Part shown: piece after piece, positions 39,601 through 50,980 of the stretch
How positions within the stretch are numbered: position 1 is the first letter of the stretch
How the letters are laid out: each line of letters opens with the position of its first letter
Assembly: GCA_029961685.1 (NCBI GenBank)
Contig: JARWKL010000004.1
Coordinates: forward strand, 35,948,986 to 36,012,985
Length of the DNA stretch: 64,000 bases
Direction of reading: 5' to 3'
Source: Aristolochia californica
Lineage: Eukaryota; Streptophyta; Magnoliopsida; Piperales; Aristolochiaceae
Program-made: the position numbers and the translations under genes
The notes under the pieces: model-generated
What the model was told of the DNA's origin: nothing
The model's database searches: none
Seen by the model: the letters and a program-made list of their open reading frames with translations, nothing else

Positions 39601-41030
39601 AGTGCCTTCATTTCTTCATCCATTGCTGCCGTCCACCTTGGATGTTGTAGAGCCTCCTGATATCACTATAGAACAGATATGAAGGAAATAGAAGAAAGAA
39701 ACTGACAATATAAAGGTGAGAGGCGATGGTGAGACACAAAATTGGAAATAGAATGAGAAGTAGGTTGAGTGCATGATCAAGGTTCTTTCCGTATAGCAAT
39801 AGGGCGAGTATCATATTGAGGACCAAAAATAATTGGTGATGAAGGACTTACCTCTAGTCAATCTGTTAACTCGGTAGGTGTGGTGTCGGCCACTTGTTCT
39901 AGGGGTTGAATAATCTCTGTATCACGAGGCACAACCGGTCTAGGGGAACTTGGTAATGAGGATAGACCAGGAGGAGCACTATCAGAATAATATGAGTCTT
40001 CAAAAAATGTTACATCCTTGAACATAAATGAACATTGAAGAGTAGGACTATAACAAACATAACCTTTTTGTGTGGGAGTATCCCAAAAAAATACACTTGA
40101 TCAATTTAGGATCAAGTTCGTTGTGTCTAGGCAATGAGTTATGAACAAAAAATTGACATCCAAAGACTTTCAATGGTAATGAAAATGGATCATCATTCTG
40201 TAATACTCTAGAGTAGAGAGATTTATTACCAAAAACAATAGATGGTAGACGATTAATAAGAAAACAAGCCGTAAGGACGACATGAAGCCAATAAAAGTAT
40301 GGAACTTTCATGGCATATAACAAACCTTGAGCTACCTCAAGAATATGATGATTTTTCCATTTGGCTATACAGTTTTGTTGAGGAGTGTAGGCGCATGATG
40401 TTTGATGGATAATGCCATTTTATTGACAAAGAGAGTCAAGGTCTTTGGAAATGTATTCTTTGGCATTATCAGACTGGAGAATTTTAATTTTCTGACTAAA
40501 TTGTGTGAGTACCATAGCATGAAATGACTTAAAAATGTATGGTATCTCAGAACGCTCCTTACAAACTAACAACCAAGTTGTGCGAGTGAAATTATCAATA
40601 AAAGTAATAAAATATTTTTCTTGAGAAATATTAGAGACACTCAAGGGCCCCCAAATACCAGTATGAATTAACGAAAATGGAGTGTCACTTTTGACTTCTG
40701 GACGAGGAGAGTATGTACTCCTTTGATGTTTACTCAATTGACAAACCTCACAACGAAATTCTAACCTGACTATAAGAGATGGAAACATATAATGAAGAGA
40801 CTGTGCAGAAGGATGTCCCAACCGATTGTGCCATAAACGTGTCTCATTTTCAGTAGTATAAACCATATTGATTTTTGGCACGTCCAAGTAGTCAAGCCAC
40901 CCTTGTTCATGGCCTCCACCTATCACCTGCTTCGTTACAAGATCCTGAAAGACACATGAAGAGGTGTCAGAAGGTAACAGAGCAATTAAAATATTTTCTA
41001 AGCTAACTAACAAATAATAGGTTCAAAGGA
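39601..41030 (-). pseudogene. C1 integrase and linker
   Basis: 40420-41013: RLWHNRLGHPSAQSLHYMFP and CEVCQLSKHQRSTY (HHCC zinc domain), HTGIWGPLSVSN, FITFIDNFTRTTWL (first catalytic Asp), ILQSDNAKEYISKDL (second Asp). 40048-40323: LHVVLTACFLINRLPS, KVFGCQFFVHN, ELDPKLIKCIFLGYS. The catalytic Glu region near 40380 is in a different frame. 39601-40047 is the spacer to RT with no clear domain. Confidence 0.87.
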
Positions 41031-41146
41031 AAAGTGGGAACAAAAAGAATATCAGTGAGTGGAAGTGATGGGGTGACAGAAGTGGAACCATTCCCTTGGA
41101 CTTTGGTTTGAGAACCGTCAGCTATAGTAACAAACTTGTGTGAAAG

Positions 41147-43696
41147 TTTTGGAAGATAAGCTCAAGCCCACATGCCCAAGGAAGGCCCACATATCTAAGA
41201 TTATTATAAGATGGGCCACACTACCAAGGAAGGCCCACAAGATGGGCCCAATCCCATAAGTCGGACCCACAATGATTACCATGAGCTGACATCCTTATCA
41301 CATCAGTTGGAAGATCAAGAAGGACTCACAAAAGTATCTTATCTTATGGTCACGTCAAAGAAGAGTTTTAGTTTGAGTTATATTTGTCTTTTATCTAAAT
41401 TTAGTTATTTAATTATGTTAGGACTTATCTTTAAGTGTTAGAGTTTGGGTGTAATTGGGACAAGAGTAGTTTTATTGTAATTGGACTCTACTACCTTCCT
41501 CTATTATAAATAGAGGTTCATGTACTTTGATTACAAGAAGTTATTGATGTCAATGAAGTATTTAAATTTTTCATAAATTCAACATGGTATTAGAGCAGGT
41601 TCTGTTAGTTGACTTGGTCAACTCACGGAGGTAATGTGATCCTTTTCTCTAAACCCTAAACCCTAAGTCTAGGTTCGTAGTTATTTTTTTAGTCACTATA
41701 CCTGTACTTTTCTTTGTATTTTTTTATCTATATGTAGTTTTTAATATTTAAAAATATATATTGACAGAAAAAAATTGAGTCTACTTTCCAAAGAAAAATG
41801 ATTTGTTCCCATCGGAGTTATCTACAGAGAGATATCGATATTTGAATGAGCGAGGTGAGATTGAAAAAAGGTTCGAGCAGCAGCAGTAGTAATCTTCAGA
41901 TTCCGAGGTATTTTTTGCTATCAAAAACTAGATTTTTTATGGAGAAATATATATCAAAATAAATATCTATAAGTCTATTCTTTTACCTATTCAACCAATT
42001 TTTTATCTGAGTTATAAAAAAAGATAAATCGATATTTGAAGCAGCAAAGGTCAGATTGAAAAAGAGGTTCGAGCGGCAACAGGAAGCCTCAACTTCTGAG
42101 GTATTTTATGCTATCAAGAAAGAGACTTTATATGGAGAATTATATATAAAAAAAAAGATATGTAAGTATATTTTATTACCTATGCAACCAATTCTCGGTA
42201 TGATTTTTTATAAGGAAATGTTGATCTTGGAAGAGTCAATGATCGTTCTGAAAAAATAGGAGAAATAGAACTTAGTTCGGCCAGATGATAGAGACCGAAA
42301 CCTATCAGATTATTTATCTTCTGATAATTATATTTTATGAAGAGATGTTATACTTGGATGAAATTTATTTAAGTCTAGTTTCAAACAAAGAAAATTTTAT
42401 GTCAATCTGATCTATATTTAAAGATATATTCACGTTGGAAGAATCAAAGGGCATGCTGGTATTTTGTAGTATTAAAAAATCCGAATTTATGCCAATTGTT
42501 TGCGTCGCTTTTTGAGTTGATATATCAGGAAAATATCTCACTTCTCCCAGGTTTGAGGGCTTATTTATACATCTTTGTTATTTGGGCTTATTGCTACATC
42601 TATGATATTTGGTTCAAGCTGGGATCACTGCCATTTCCTCCCTGCTAGAGGGGGAGAAGGAGAAGAAGTACAATAAAGAGGTATTTTATTCCTTATGTTG
42701 TGGATAAGTTTATGTGACCAAAATATTCAAGAAAGGGGGAGCACAAAAGATGAAGCTTGTGCATCAAATAAGAAATTTTTATATCGGATTATTTCAGGGG
42801 TTCTTTTGCAAAGTTTATTATTTGGTTTGTTTTATTTGTGTTGGAAGATGGTCGTGTTATATACAGTTGCTGTTATTATGTCTCTTTGGGAACATTATTT
42901 CTTGGGTTCTCTTTCGTGTTATATATCACATTGGGACACCATGACGGAGAAACTTATTATTACATCTATGTAATCCACACCCCCCCTTGTAATGGCTTTT
43001 ATGTCTCCTACCACTTGAGAGTCGTTGTCCTATGGAGGGATACGGTGGTGGACACTTCAAAGCAATGCTGATAGACACACTACAGATAGAAGATGGAGTG
43101 TGCCCTACATCCCACAATAGGACTGGAGTATGAAGCAATGACTTATCGGCTAGGAGTGACTTTTACTCTCACTTATATATTGCTGCAGAGCCTCATCGAA
43201 GGATGCAACAGCATGAGGAGGAATGTTGGAAGATGAAGGCATATTGGAAGATGTGTCATTTTATACAAAAATATTCTATACATCATCTGCAGCAAGTTGC
43301 GATTTCATGTTGGAAGATAAGCTCAAGACCACACGACCAAGGAAGGCCCACAAGATGGGCTCAAGCCCATAAGTTGGACCCACAATGATTACCATGAGCT
43401 GGGATCCTTATCACATCAGTTGGAAGATCAAGCAGGACTCATAAAAGTATCTTATCTTATGGTCACATCAAAGAAGAGTTTTAGTTTTAGTTATGTTTGT
43501 CTTTTATCTATATTGAGTTATTTAATTATGTTAGGACTTATCTTTAAGTGTTAGAGTTTAGGTGTAATTGGGACAAGGGTAGTTTTATTGTAATTGGACT
43601 CTACTACCTTCCTCTATAATAAATAGAGGTTCATGTACTCTGATTACCAGAAGTTATTGATGTCAATGAGTATTTCACTTTTCCATAAATTCAATA
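41147..43696 (+). mobile_element. C: non-coding LTR element, plus orientation, same family as A and B
   Basis: LTRs 41147-41584 (438 bp) and 43308-43696 (389 bp), perfect TSD GAAAG (41142-41146, 43697-43701). The primer site is TGGTATTAGAGCAGGTTC (41585-41602), with a telo-box at 41648-41666 and tandem modules at 41780-42560. The 48-bp array has collapsed to one remnant near 42930, and the polypurine tract before the 3' LTR is lost. The right LTR lacks the same 45-base block missing from one LTR of element A. It separates gag and integrase of copia C1. Confidence 0.92.
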
Positions 43697-43701
43697 GAAA
43701 G

Positions 43702-44805
43702 ACTCAGAGATAGAGAATGTAATAAATTTTTGTTACGTGTAAGATGATCAGAGGCTCCTGAATCAATTATCTAGGATGAAGATGAGGCAAATAGAATGCT
43801 GAAAGTGGCAGTGGCAGTAGTAGTTGTGGAGGAACTAGGATAAGAACCTAGCATTGTCTTCATTTTCTGAAATAGCTCATACTTTTCGTCAGTAATATTT
43901 TTCTGTGTAGCTGTTGTTGTGGGATGTTCTTCTTCTGTATCACTCATAAAGGCTTGATTAGACATATTTTGACTTTTCATTTGCTGTATAGCATATTTCT
44001 TTATGATGGCCATATTTTCCGCAGTAAGTGCATGCCCTGTAGTGGCACTGATCTATAGTGTGGCAAAAATATTTACAATGAGTACATTTGGTATCATCTG
44101 TTCCGCCAGCACCAGTTCTTCCACCTCTTCCTCTGCCCCCTCTATAACCTCTACCTCGGACTCGGCCGCAGTCAGATGATGATCCTCTATGATTAGAATA
44201 CATAGCGGATGATACATCAGTAGTGGAGGAAGAAGTGTATGGAATACAAAGTAGTGTTGCACACACATCATCAAATTTTGGGACAATAGAAGCACTCAAA
44301 AGTTGACTCTTGATAATCTCAAGATAGGGTTTAACATTTGTAAGACAAATAGCAGTAATTAAGGCTTCCATCTGTTTGTCTTGGATAGAAATATCAGTGG
44401 TTGAGGGCTGAGCTAACTTCCACTCTTGAATAAAGCCTCTAAAGTGGGCACATGTCTCCCAAATTTAGCACATGTCTCCAAAATTTGTTTAGCAGTATCA
44501 AGGTGAATAACATTACTAGAGACATGTTCTTCCATGTTATTTATTAGCCAACTAATTACCAAAGTATCATTCTTCAGCCATTTCATATAAAAAATATCAT
44601 CTGCATCAATAGGTGGACCTCGGGTAGTGAGGTGACCAAGTAGGTCTTTTGTTATAAGAAACCTCCGAACCGATGTGGACCAACACATAAAATTTAATAC
44701 CCCACGTAAGGGTATGGTGGTGATTCTCAGTATATCACCTTTGATATTCATATTTTCGTCATCCATGATAGGCCTTTCTTCAAAAAAAGTTTCTAATAAT
44801 AACAC
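43702..44805 (-). pseudogene. C1 gag with zinc knuckle, and protease start
   Basis: 44413-44805: MDDENMNIKGDILRITTIPL, FMCWSTSVRRFLITKDLLGH, TLVISWLINNMEEHVSSNVI, typical copia gag (UBN2-type). 43958-44371: a Gly/Arg-rich GRVRGRGYRGGRGRGGRTGA stretch and the knuckle pair CTHCKYFCHTIDQC and CTYCGKYGHHKEICY. 43771-44013 is the spacer and beginning of protease. A stop and frameshifts separate the parts. Confidence 0.85.
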
Positions 44806-45259
44806 CTAGTAGCACTTGTTCAATCAACTCGATGTATGGGAAAATTTAGCATCAGTGCTAAATTATTATTCTTATTTTTTTTTTCCAAAACCACTCATAA
44901 GAGGATCAATAAAATTCTTCTATATCAGGGAACTGTTACCCCACGAAAAAATAATTCCAATAATCTGATTATGGATTGTTCTTGTCAAATAGAATTTCCA
45001 AACCAATAAAACTGTTTTGATAGCTCATTCTAGATAGAGAGGCATGCATATCCATAACATAATAAGATGAAAGCATTCATATATTCATCCTTGAATCATA
45101 TTCTAAATTTGAAAACCAGTAGCATAAAAAAAAATTTGAACACTTATCTCTCGGCTTGTGTTCTTCCCTCATAAAAGAGCCTTCTTTGAGTGGTGTTGAT
45201 CATCACTTCTCTAGAGTATTCCTTTGACACGGGATCCTAATTATAATGATATGATACCA
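44806..45259 (-). other. Untranslated leader of C1
   Basis: About 450 bases between gag and the primer binding site (TGGTATCATATC at 45248-45259). AT-rich, no open frame and no structure I can name. Confidence 0.6.
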
Positions 45260-45893
45260 TGTTGGATTTAGGATCCCTTTTCCATAATTCTGAGCAAGAA
45301 AAAAAAAGAAAGAAAAAAAAGAAAAGTGAAGAAGAGCTCACGGGTAGAGAGAAGAAAAAATAAAAGAGCAAAGAGAGTTGCACCAAGCAAAGGGAGAGAG
45401 AGAGAGTAATTCAAGAATGAGATGTGTAACTTGATTAATTCCAAATTAAAACACCTCTATTTATAGTAGAGGAGGAGGTAGAGTCCTTATACAATTAGCC
45501 TTTCAATCCTAATTACATTCCAACTCTAACTCTCTAAGATAAGTCTATTTAAACCAAACTACTAGAAGCATAATATGAGTTGAACTAGAACTCTTTCTTT
45601 CTTCACATGAATATAGGGGAGAAGGCCAACTCGTGGCCTTATCCTTGTGGGTCCTTCATGATCCTCCAGCTCATCTTGATAAGGTTGACAGCTTGTGTGA
45701 TATTTGTGGGTTCCACTTGATCTTCAAGTCTTCTAACTCAATTCTGCTTGTGCTTCTTGATACCTTAACTTGTGCTTGCTTGGGTGAGGACTCTTCTTGG
45801 TGTCCCATGTCCTCTAGGACTCTTTTTGGTGTCCAACATCGTCATGGTGGGTCCCACCAGCTCGAGCACCATGGTGGGTCCCACGTGGTAACA
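45260..45893 (-). repeat. 5' LTR of C1
   Basis: Minus strand TGTTACCACGTGG to GATCCTAAATCCAACA. A TATA box CTATAAATAGAGG is near 45460. It is followed on the right by CTAAT, the second copy of the TSD. Confidence 0.87.
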
Positions 45894-45898
45894 CTAAT

Positions 45899-46862
45899 TT
45901 TATGATATACTGAGCTGGTGGATTACTAGGGCGTGTATCGGCTGCAAGAGTAGTGATTGGATTATTTATGGGCGGTGGTAATGCTGGATATGCCACATGA
46001 GGGGATGTATTTTGCCGCCCTTACCAATTCGTGGAAGTGTTCCATTTCCCTTGCCAAACTGGCTTTCGATGTTGAAGTCATTGCCGTTGTTCCATCGCTA
46101 GAGCTAAATTCATTTCCCGAGCCAAATCTGAAGGTGAATGAAGTTCCACCTCTAACGTCAGAGATTCATTGAGGCCAGCTGTAAATAAGTTGACCTGCTG
46201 GTTGACTTGCATCATCTGGCCAGCTCTAAACAATTTTTTTTGGAACTTTTTTTTGATATAGTTCCACAGATGCAGTTTGTCTAAACAACACCATATCTCC
46301 CAAAGGGTTGCTATGGGTGGGAGGGCCAAATCAAATTGTGCATAACTCTTTAAATTCCCCCAATCCAGCACTAATCTTTCTAATTCCACTTGATGAAACC
46401 ATAGATGTGCTTCCTCTAGCATGTAGAAGGCAACTAATCCCAACTTGTCAAACACAACAGTTCCTTGATTTTAAAAAAATTTCTCACATCTATACAACCA
46501 AATTAAGGGGTCTACTGACTCAGTAAATGTAGGAAAATCCAGTTTTGTTTACCTGGGTTTTGTGCCTCCACCCTGCTGTGCATGGACAGCGGTGAGCCTG
46601 GCAAACTGCTCATCCCTTCGGCGATGCGAATTATTCTTCCCCCTTCAGTCTGGGGTAGTGTGTCTTTCTGCCATGATATCAGACCTCACGTTAAAGAGTC
46701 ACTAGAGTTGCAAGTTAATGCTTGGAATTTGTTCTAGCTGCGGCCCATAACTGGCAATTCTTTCCCGTTGTTCAACCCGTGCATCCGGTAGCTCTCTGAT
46801 TATTCTTCTCAGTTCTTCATTGCTGGATGTATCCCCCATGTTACCCTGCTCTAATACGAAGT
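45899..46862 (-). pseudogene. M2 gag N-terminal half and primer site
   Basis: Gag starts at about 46843 after the primer site (ACTTCGTATTAGAGCAGGG, mutated from TTGGTATCAGAGC): MGDTSSNEELRRIIRELPDA. 46078-46455 has YMLEEAHLWFHQVELERLVL, MMQVNQQVNLFTAGLNESLT and LAREMNLALAMEQRQ. Frameshifts lie near 46460 and 46330. The rest of gag is on the far side of C1, ending at 33517. Confidence 0.82.
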
Positions 46863-47704
46863 TGTTATGGTCCTTGCCATGGATCGAGTAACTCGGCGTG
46901 GGATTGGTGAATCCAGAGTTGGAAGAGAGCTGCTAGTCTCGGTTAGGAGGAAAAGAGCCTCCTTTTTGCATCTATGCTGTTGTTCTTGGTAAGGGGCAGG
47001 GAAGCCGTTGGCGCTCTCTGACAGGAGGGGGATGGCCCCTTTCTGGTTACGGCTGAGAGGGGTTAGGACCCTTCTAGCTTCTCTTCGGGTTAGGCCTGAA
47101 AAGCCTCTAACTTGGGCAGTCCACGGATGAGAGGTTAGGAGTCCTTAACCTTGATGCTCTCTGGTTTAGAGACTGAAGAACATCTGGCCTTTGTTGCATT
47201 CGGTATAGGAGCTGGAAAGCCTCTATCTTTGTTCGGAAAGAGGGAGAGAGAGAGAGATCCTCTCTTGCTCCTCTCTTGCTGCTGCACACTGATTAGAGGC
47301 TGAAGGCCTCTTGTTGAATTCGGAAAAAAGGAAGAAATCCCTCATTTTCGGTGAAGAGCAAGGTAAAAAAAATATATATCAAAGAGAGAAGAAAGAAATT
47401 CAGATTCAAGAGGGAACCTAGACCTAGAGCTCGTCAAGGAGACCTCCAAAACCTAGAGCTCATCAAGGAGAACTTTCAGCCCTGTTTAACCTAATTCAAG
47501 ACTTTCCTTTTCTCATTCTCCTTCCCCTCTAAGTAGGGTTGATGCCAACATAGTTTTAGGGTTTAATTTTGCAATTTTTCCTTTGTGGCAATTTAACTTA
47601 AATAATGCATAAAAACGAATTTAAAAAATATAGAAATAAAGCAATTAACTCAGTGACTCAGTGTGCCTCTTTGAATGACTCGGTTAGCTATTGAGTCCTC
47701 AACA
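46863..47704 (-). repeat. 5' LTR of M2 (842 bp)
   Basis: Minus strand TGTTGAGGACTCAATAGC to GGACCATAACA; TSD CCGTG follows. It contains repeated pairs of gene-like leader phrases and the extra duplicated block near 47430-47470. Confidence 0.87.
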
Positions 47705-47709
47705 CCGTG

Positions 47710-48589
47710 ATCTCCACCAACTTAATTTTCCATGCTCTCACGATATGTGAAAAGAAGCTCCTGAATCTAACACCCAAGAGTAAAACATCTTGTACCTCTT
47801 CAGTTATCATATTTGCAGCATCACTTTTTATTTTCATCCTTCTTCGATGCTCTACAATTTATCTTTATGTGACAAAACTTGCCACAATTCCAGCATTCCA
47901 CATTCCTTCTGAATTTGGACTTGCTTCTACCATTCTTTGATTTACCTCTACCATTGCCCTTATTAGAATTCCTCTCGAAGTTCTTGCCCCTAGTATCATC
48001 ACTAAGGGCAGAATTAGATTCGAAGATTCTCCGGAGTCCTTTCTATGAACTTCCACCATAATAATGGTATCCCAAACATGATTAAAGATCAACTTCCCAT
48101 TTCCTACAGAGTTGTTGACAGCAGCCCTCATAGGCTCCCAACAATTTGGCAGAGATACCAAAAGAATCAAAGCACGAACCTCATCATCAAATTTAATTTG
48201 AATTGAGGTCAATTGATTGATAATTGTGCTAAACTCATTCACATGTGATGCCATTGCTGTATTTTTTGTCATCTTTAAATTGAAGAATTTTTTCATGAGA
48301 TGTACCTTATTATTTGTGGAAGGCTTCTCATACATATGAGCAACGTTCTTCGACAGTGTTAACCAGACTACTCCGAACACCTGTCTATCGAGGAGATTCC
48401 ACTCATCATCTTTCATACCATCTAGTTTCATATCTAGAAGTGGTGCGTGCAGCTTTTTATTGAACAGATAATCTTCGATCTGCATCCTCCAGAATGCAAA
48501 ATCCATACCATCGAACTTGTTGATTCCAAGTGTTGATCCTTCTCCACCAGCCATTGATCTCAATCACGAACCAAAGCTCTGATACCACT
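47710..48589 (-). pseudogene. C2 gag and primer site
   Basis: Frame 47865-48563: GINKFDGMDFAFWRMQIEDY, LDRQVFGVVWLTLSKNVAHM, LMKKFFNLKMTKNTAMASHV, NEFSTIINQLTSIQIKFDDE, ALILLVSLPNCWEPMRAAV. This is the usual copia gag. The zinc knuckle lies near 47870-47900 in a shifted frame (CWNCGKFCHIK-like). The ATG is about 15 bases past the primer site AGTGGTATCAGAGC (48576-48589). It is interrupted at 47709 by M2, just upstream of the protease. Confidence 0.87.
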
Positions 48590-49038
48590 TGTTATGAATT
48601 AAATGGCCTAATTCCAAAGTAACGAGAGCAATAATAATAACCATGGAAGAAAGGAAAAACAAACAACAAAAATAACAAGATTTATACAGGTTCGTCTCAA
48701 GGTTAGGCTACGTTTTGTCTACCGCCGTTGTAATAATCCACTAGAAATATGAAATAGTTTACAATATAAATCACACACACTTACAGGTGTTTTCTCTTAC
48801 CTCTTGGGCTACAACTCTATTTCCTTGTCGGTGATGACAAAATCTTAACAGCGGTGCCCCTCAATTATAAAGCGAAAATTAGGGCAACCGTGATACAAGA
48901 GTAAAATCCCCAAATTGCCCTTAATAAAACAACAGTTAATATATCATGAACCGGGAGGGGGGATCAATGAACTTACTACGAAGGTCGATCCGCGTACCAA
49001 CTCAGCGTAGGGCGTTGAATAGGCTCCACAACTTAACA
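48590..49038 (-). repeat. 5' LTR of C2 (449 bp)
   Basis: On the minus strand begins TGTTAAGTTGTGG and ends AATTCATAACA, giving a TGTTA/TAACA inverted end. The right boundary is supported by copia C3 coding sequence resuming at 49042. The matching 3' LTR is not in the window. Confidence 0.75.
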
Positions 49039-49650
49039 TGTTGTACATGTTTTGTTCAAGTGAAATCCCCTCTGAAGATTAAGCTTGACCCTAAGTCTCT
49101 TCAGTGTATTTTTTGGGTTAATCTCGTACATGCCAATTTTTTTAGGATACATCTTTTTATTCTTCAAAAGATGTTCCTCCGGGTCTTTCATCAGTTCAGG
49201 CAGCTTTGAAGCCCATTGTGCCACTTTATGCAGATCTACTTTAGCCCCCTAAAGCAACTGCTGACACCACACCTATAGAGTTTATGAATCCCTCTGAGGT
49301 AAGCCCATCTCCCCTTGTTGTATTTGGCCGTCCATAGATCTGAGGAGCGAGCCTTGGAATTTCACTAGGCACTCCACTTCTCATCCTATATCAAGTTTTT
49401 TTTCTCACCATCGATTGTCTCCTTCATGCTATCAATTTCTTGCATCTATTTCTTCCTTCTCTGTGCAATAGTCATATTAGGAAGCTCTGAGACATCCCGG
49501 ATGGAAGGTGGCCATGGAAGAAGAAATATATGCATTATATGAGAATCAGACTTGGACCCTAGTTCCTCTTCCTCCAGACAAGAAACCCGTGGACTGTAAA
49601 TGGGTTTTCTCTATCAAGCACAATCCGGATGGGGTTGGAAGATATGAATA
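49039..49650 (+). pseudogene. C3: copia fragment, integrase end to RT start
   Basis: Plus strand reads TCFVQVKSPLKIKLDPKSLQ, CIFWV (integrase C-terminus, normally FGC-CFVH...KLDPK...CVFLGYS), QKMFLRVFHQF, then a long spacer and EEIYALYENQTWTLVPLPPD, KKPVDCKWVFSIKHNPDGVG. The last is the conserved start of copia RT. The upstream part is cut off by the C2 LTR and the downstream part by element D. Many stops. Confidence 0.82.
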
Positions 49651-50980
49651 AGTTGGAATGTCATTGATATAATTAGTTTATGCATTTTCAGTCTTTTCTT
49701 CATTCTTACTAGGGTGAATGGTATAATTATAATATTGGTACTTTTATCATTTATAAATAAATTTTAAGGGAAAGGGTTTGAACTAAGTCCATTACCCTAT
49801 TCTTCCTCATTTTTTCTCCAAACTCGTCACTCTTCCTCTTCTCCTCCTAAAACCTTCTCTCCACAACTTTTCTTCTTATTCTCACCACTTAATCATTTCT
49901 ACCATGATTATACATCATGGAATCATAAGTTTCAACATGGTATCAAAGAGGAGAAATATCTGAGAAGGAAAAGGATAAAAAGATGGAGAAGGGGAGGAAG
50001 AAGTAGAAAAAAGAAGAAGAAAAGGGAACAAGACGAGTTTCTCATTTTTCTTTTTTACTTTTTTCCTAATTCATGTTTTTCATTGGATTTTTAACTCTCT
50101 TAAAATATCTTTTATATAGAAAATTATATATCATTGGAAAGATATTTGAGTCTAGTTTCTAACTCAAAAAGAATTGTTGAAATCAGATTTTTCTAGAAAT
50201 AGAAATCAACATCTAAAATAGAAAAGGTCAAGCACTAGAAAAGTTTTGCGCAACAGCAACAAACTTCAACTTTCGAGCCATTTTATACCACAAAGAACAA
50301 GACTTTATATGAAGAATTATATATAAAAATAAAGGTCTATAAGTATATTTTTTTACCTATTCAACAAATTCTTAATATGATTTTTTTATATGGAGATATC
50401 GATCTTGGAAAAGTCAATGGTCATACTGGCCAAAGAAGAAAGAGTAATCAGTTCGGCAAGATTACATAGTAAGAAACATATCAAGTAATTTATCTCAAAA
50501 TAATTATATTTTATAAAAATAATATATTTGGATGAAATATATTTAAGTCTAGTTTCAGAAAGAGAAAAAAATATGTCAATCTAACCTATATTTAAAGAGA
50601 TATTAGCATTATAAGAATCAAAGGTCATGCTTCTATCCTATGGCATGCAAAGATCCGAATTTAAGCTGGATTTTTTTGCTTCACTTTCCGAGTTGCTGTT
50701 ATTGATAAAAAAATATTAGGAAAGTATCTCATTATCTACCCTAGACAATTTCTGTTTGTTAACTAACGAGATCTGGAAGGAATCTATAGAAGATCATCTT
50801 ATTTTCAAAAACTTCCCTTGATTTATTTGTCAAAGAGAAGAAGTGTTTCTATTCTAAATTATGGCAACTTCCCAAAAAAGTAGTTACTTGACTTAATGCT
50901 CCTAATTCTGATCTAGGATTAGATTCAAAATGTGTGTTTCTTCTCTGATTATGAGAAATTCTTGCAGGCATGTTGGAGTA
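49651..50980 (+). mobile_element. D: truncated non-coding LTR element related to A/B/C
   Basis: LTR 49651-49937 (AGTTGGAATGTC, mutated from TGTTGG, to AAGTTTCAACA), then primer site TGGTATCAAAGAGG. The interior shares the modules of A, B and C (for example AAAGGTCTATAAGTATATTTT and GGAAAAGTCAATGGTCAT), but the LTR is different, so it is a sister family. There is no coding region. It stops at the inverted repeat at 50981; the 3' LTR is lost. Confidence 0.72.

Larger units (their letters stand above)
33518..45893 (-). mobile_element. C1: Ty1/copia element interrupted by T3 and element C
   Basis: LTRs 33518-34155 (638 bp) and 45260-45893 (634 bp). The flanks ATAAT and CTAAT form a TSD with one mismatch. 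The primer site is TGGTATCATATC (45248-45259), and the polypurine tract TTGAGGAGGAG (34156-34166) precedes the 3' LTR. Minus-strand order: gag (44805 to 43771), integrase (41013 to 40048), RT (about 39600 to 38940), RNase H (34909 to 34296). Composite T3 (34920-38934) splits RT from RNase H and element C (41147-43696) splits gag from integrase. Confidence 0.9.
29858..47704 (-). mobile_element. M2: Ty3/gypsy chromovirus interrupted by copia C1
   Basis: LTRs 29858-30669 (3', 812 bp) and 46863-47704 (5', 842 bp), perfect TSD CCGTG (29853-29857, 47705-47709). Internal parts are 30670-33517 (integrase remnant, RNase H, RT, protease) and 45894-46862 (gag and primer site). The two halves join at gag SLDNF-like sequence, where copia C1 is inserted. 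It is closely related to M1 and M4. The integrase core is deleted, so this copy could not integrate on its own. Confidence 0.9.
25512..49038 (-). mobile_element. C2: Ty1/copia element interrupted by B and M2
   Basis: Minus-strand order is 5' LTR (48590-49038), primer site (AGTGGTATCAGAGC, 48576-48589), gag (47710-48560), then the break by M2 at the TSD CCGTG. After the break come protease remnant, integrase, linker, and start of RT down to 25512. Element B is inserted at 27288-29816. The integrase-before-RT order is that of copia. The 3' part (most of RT, RNase H, 3' LTR) is missing at the junction with M1; it could lie left of this window if M1 was inserted into C2. Confidence 0.82.
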
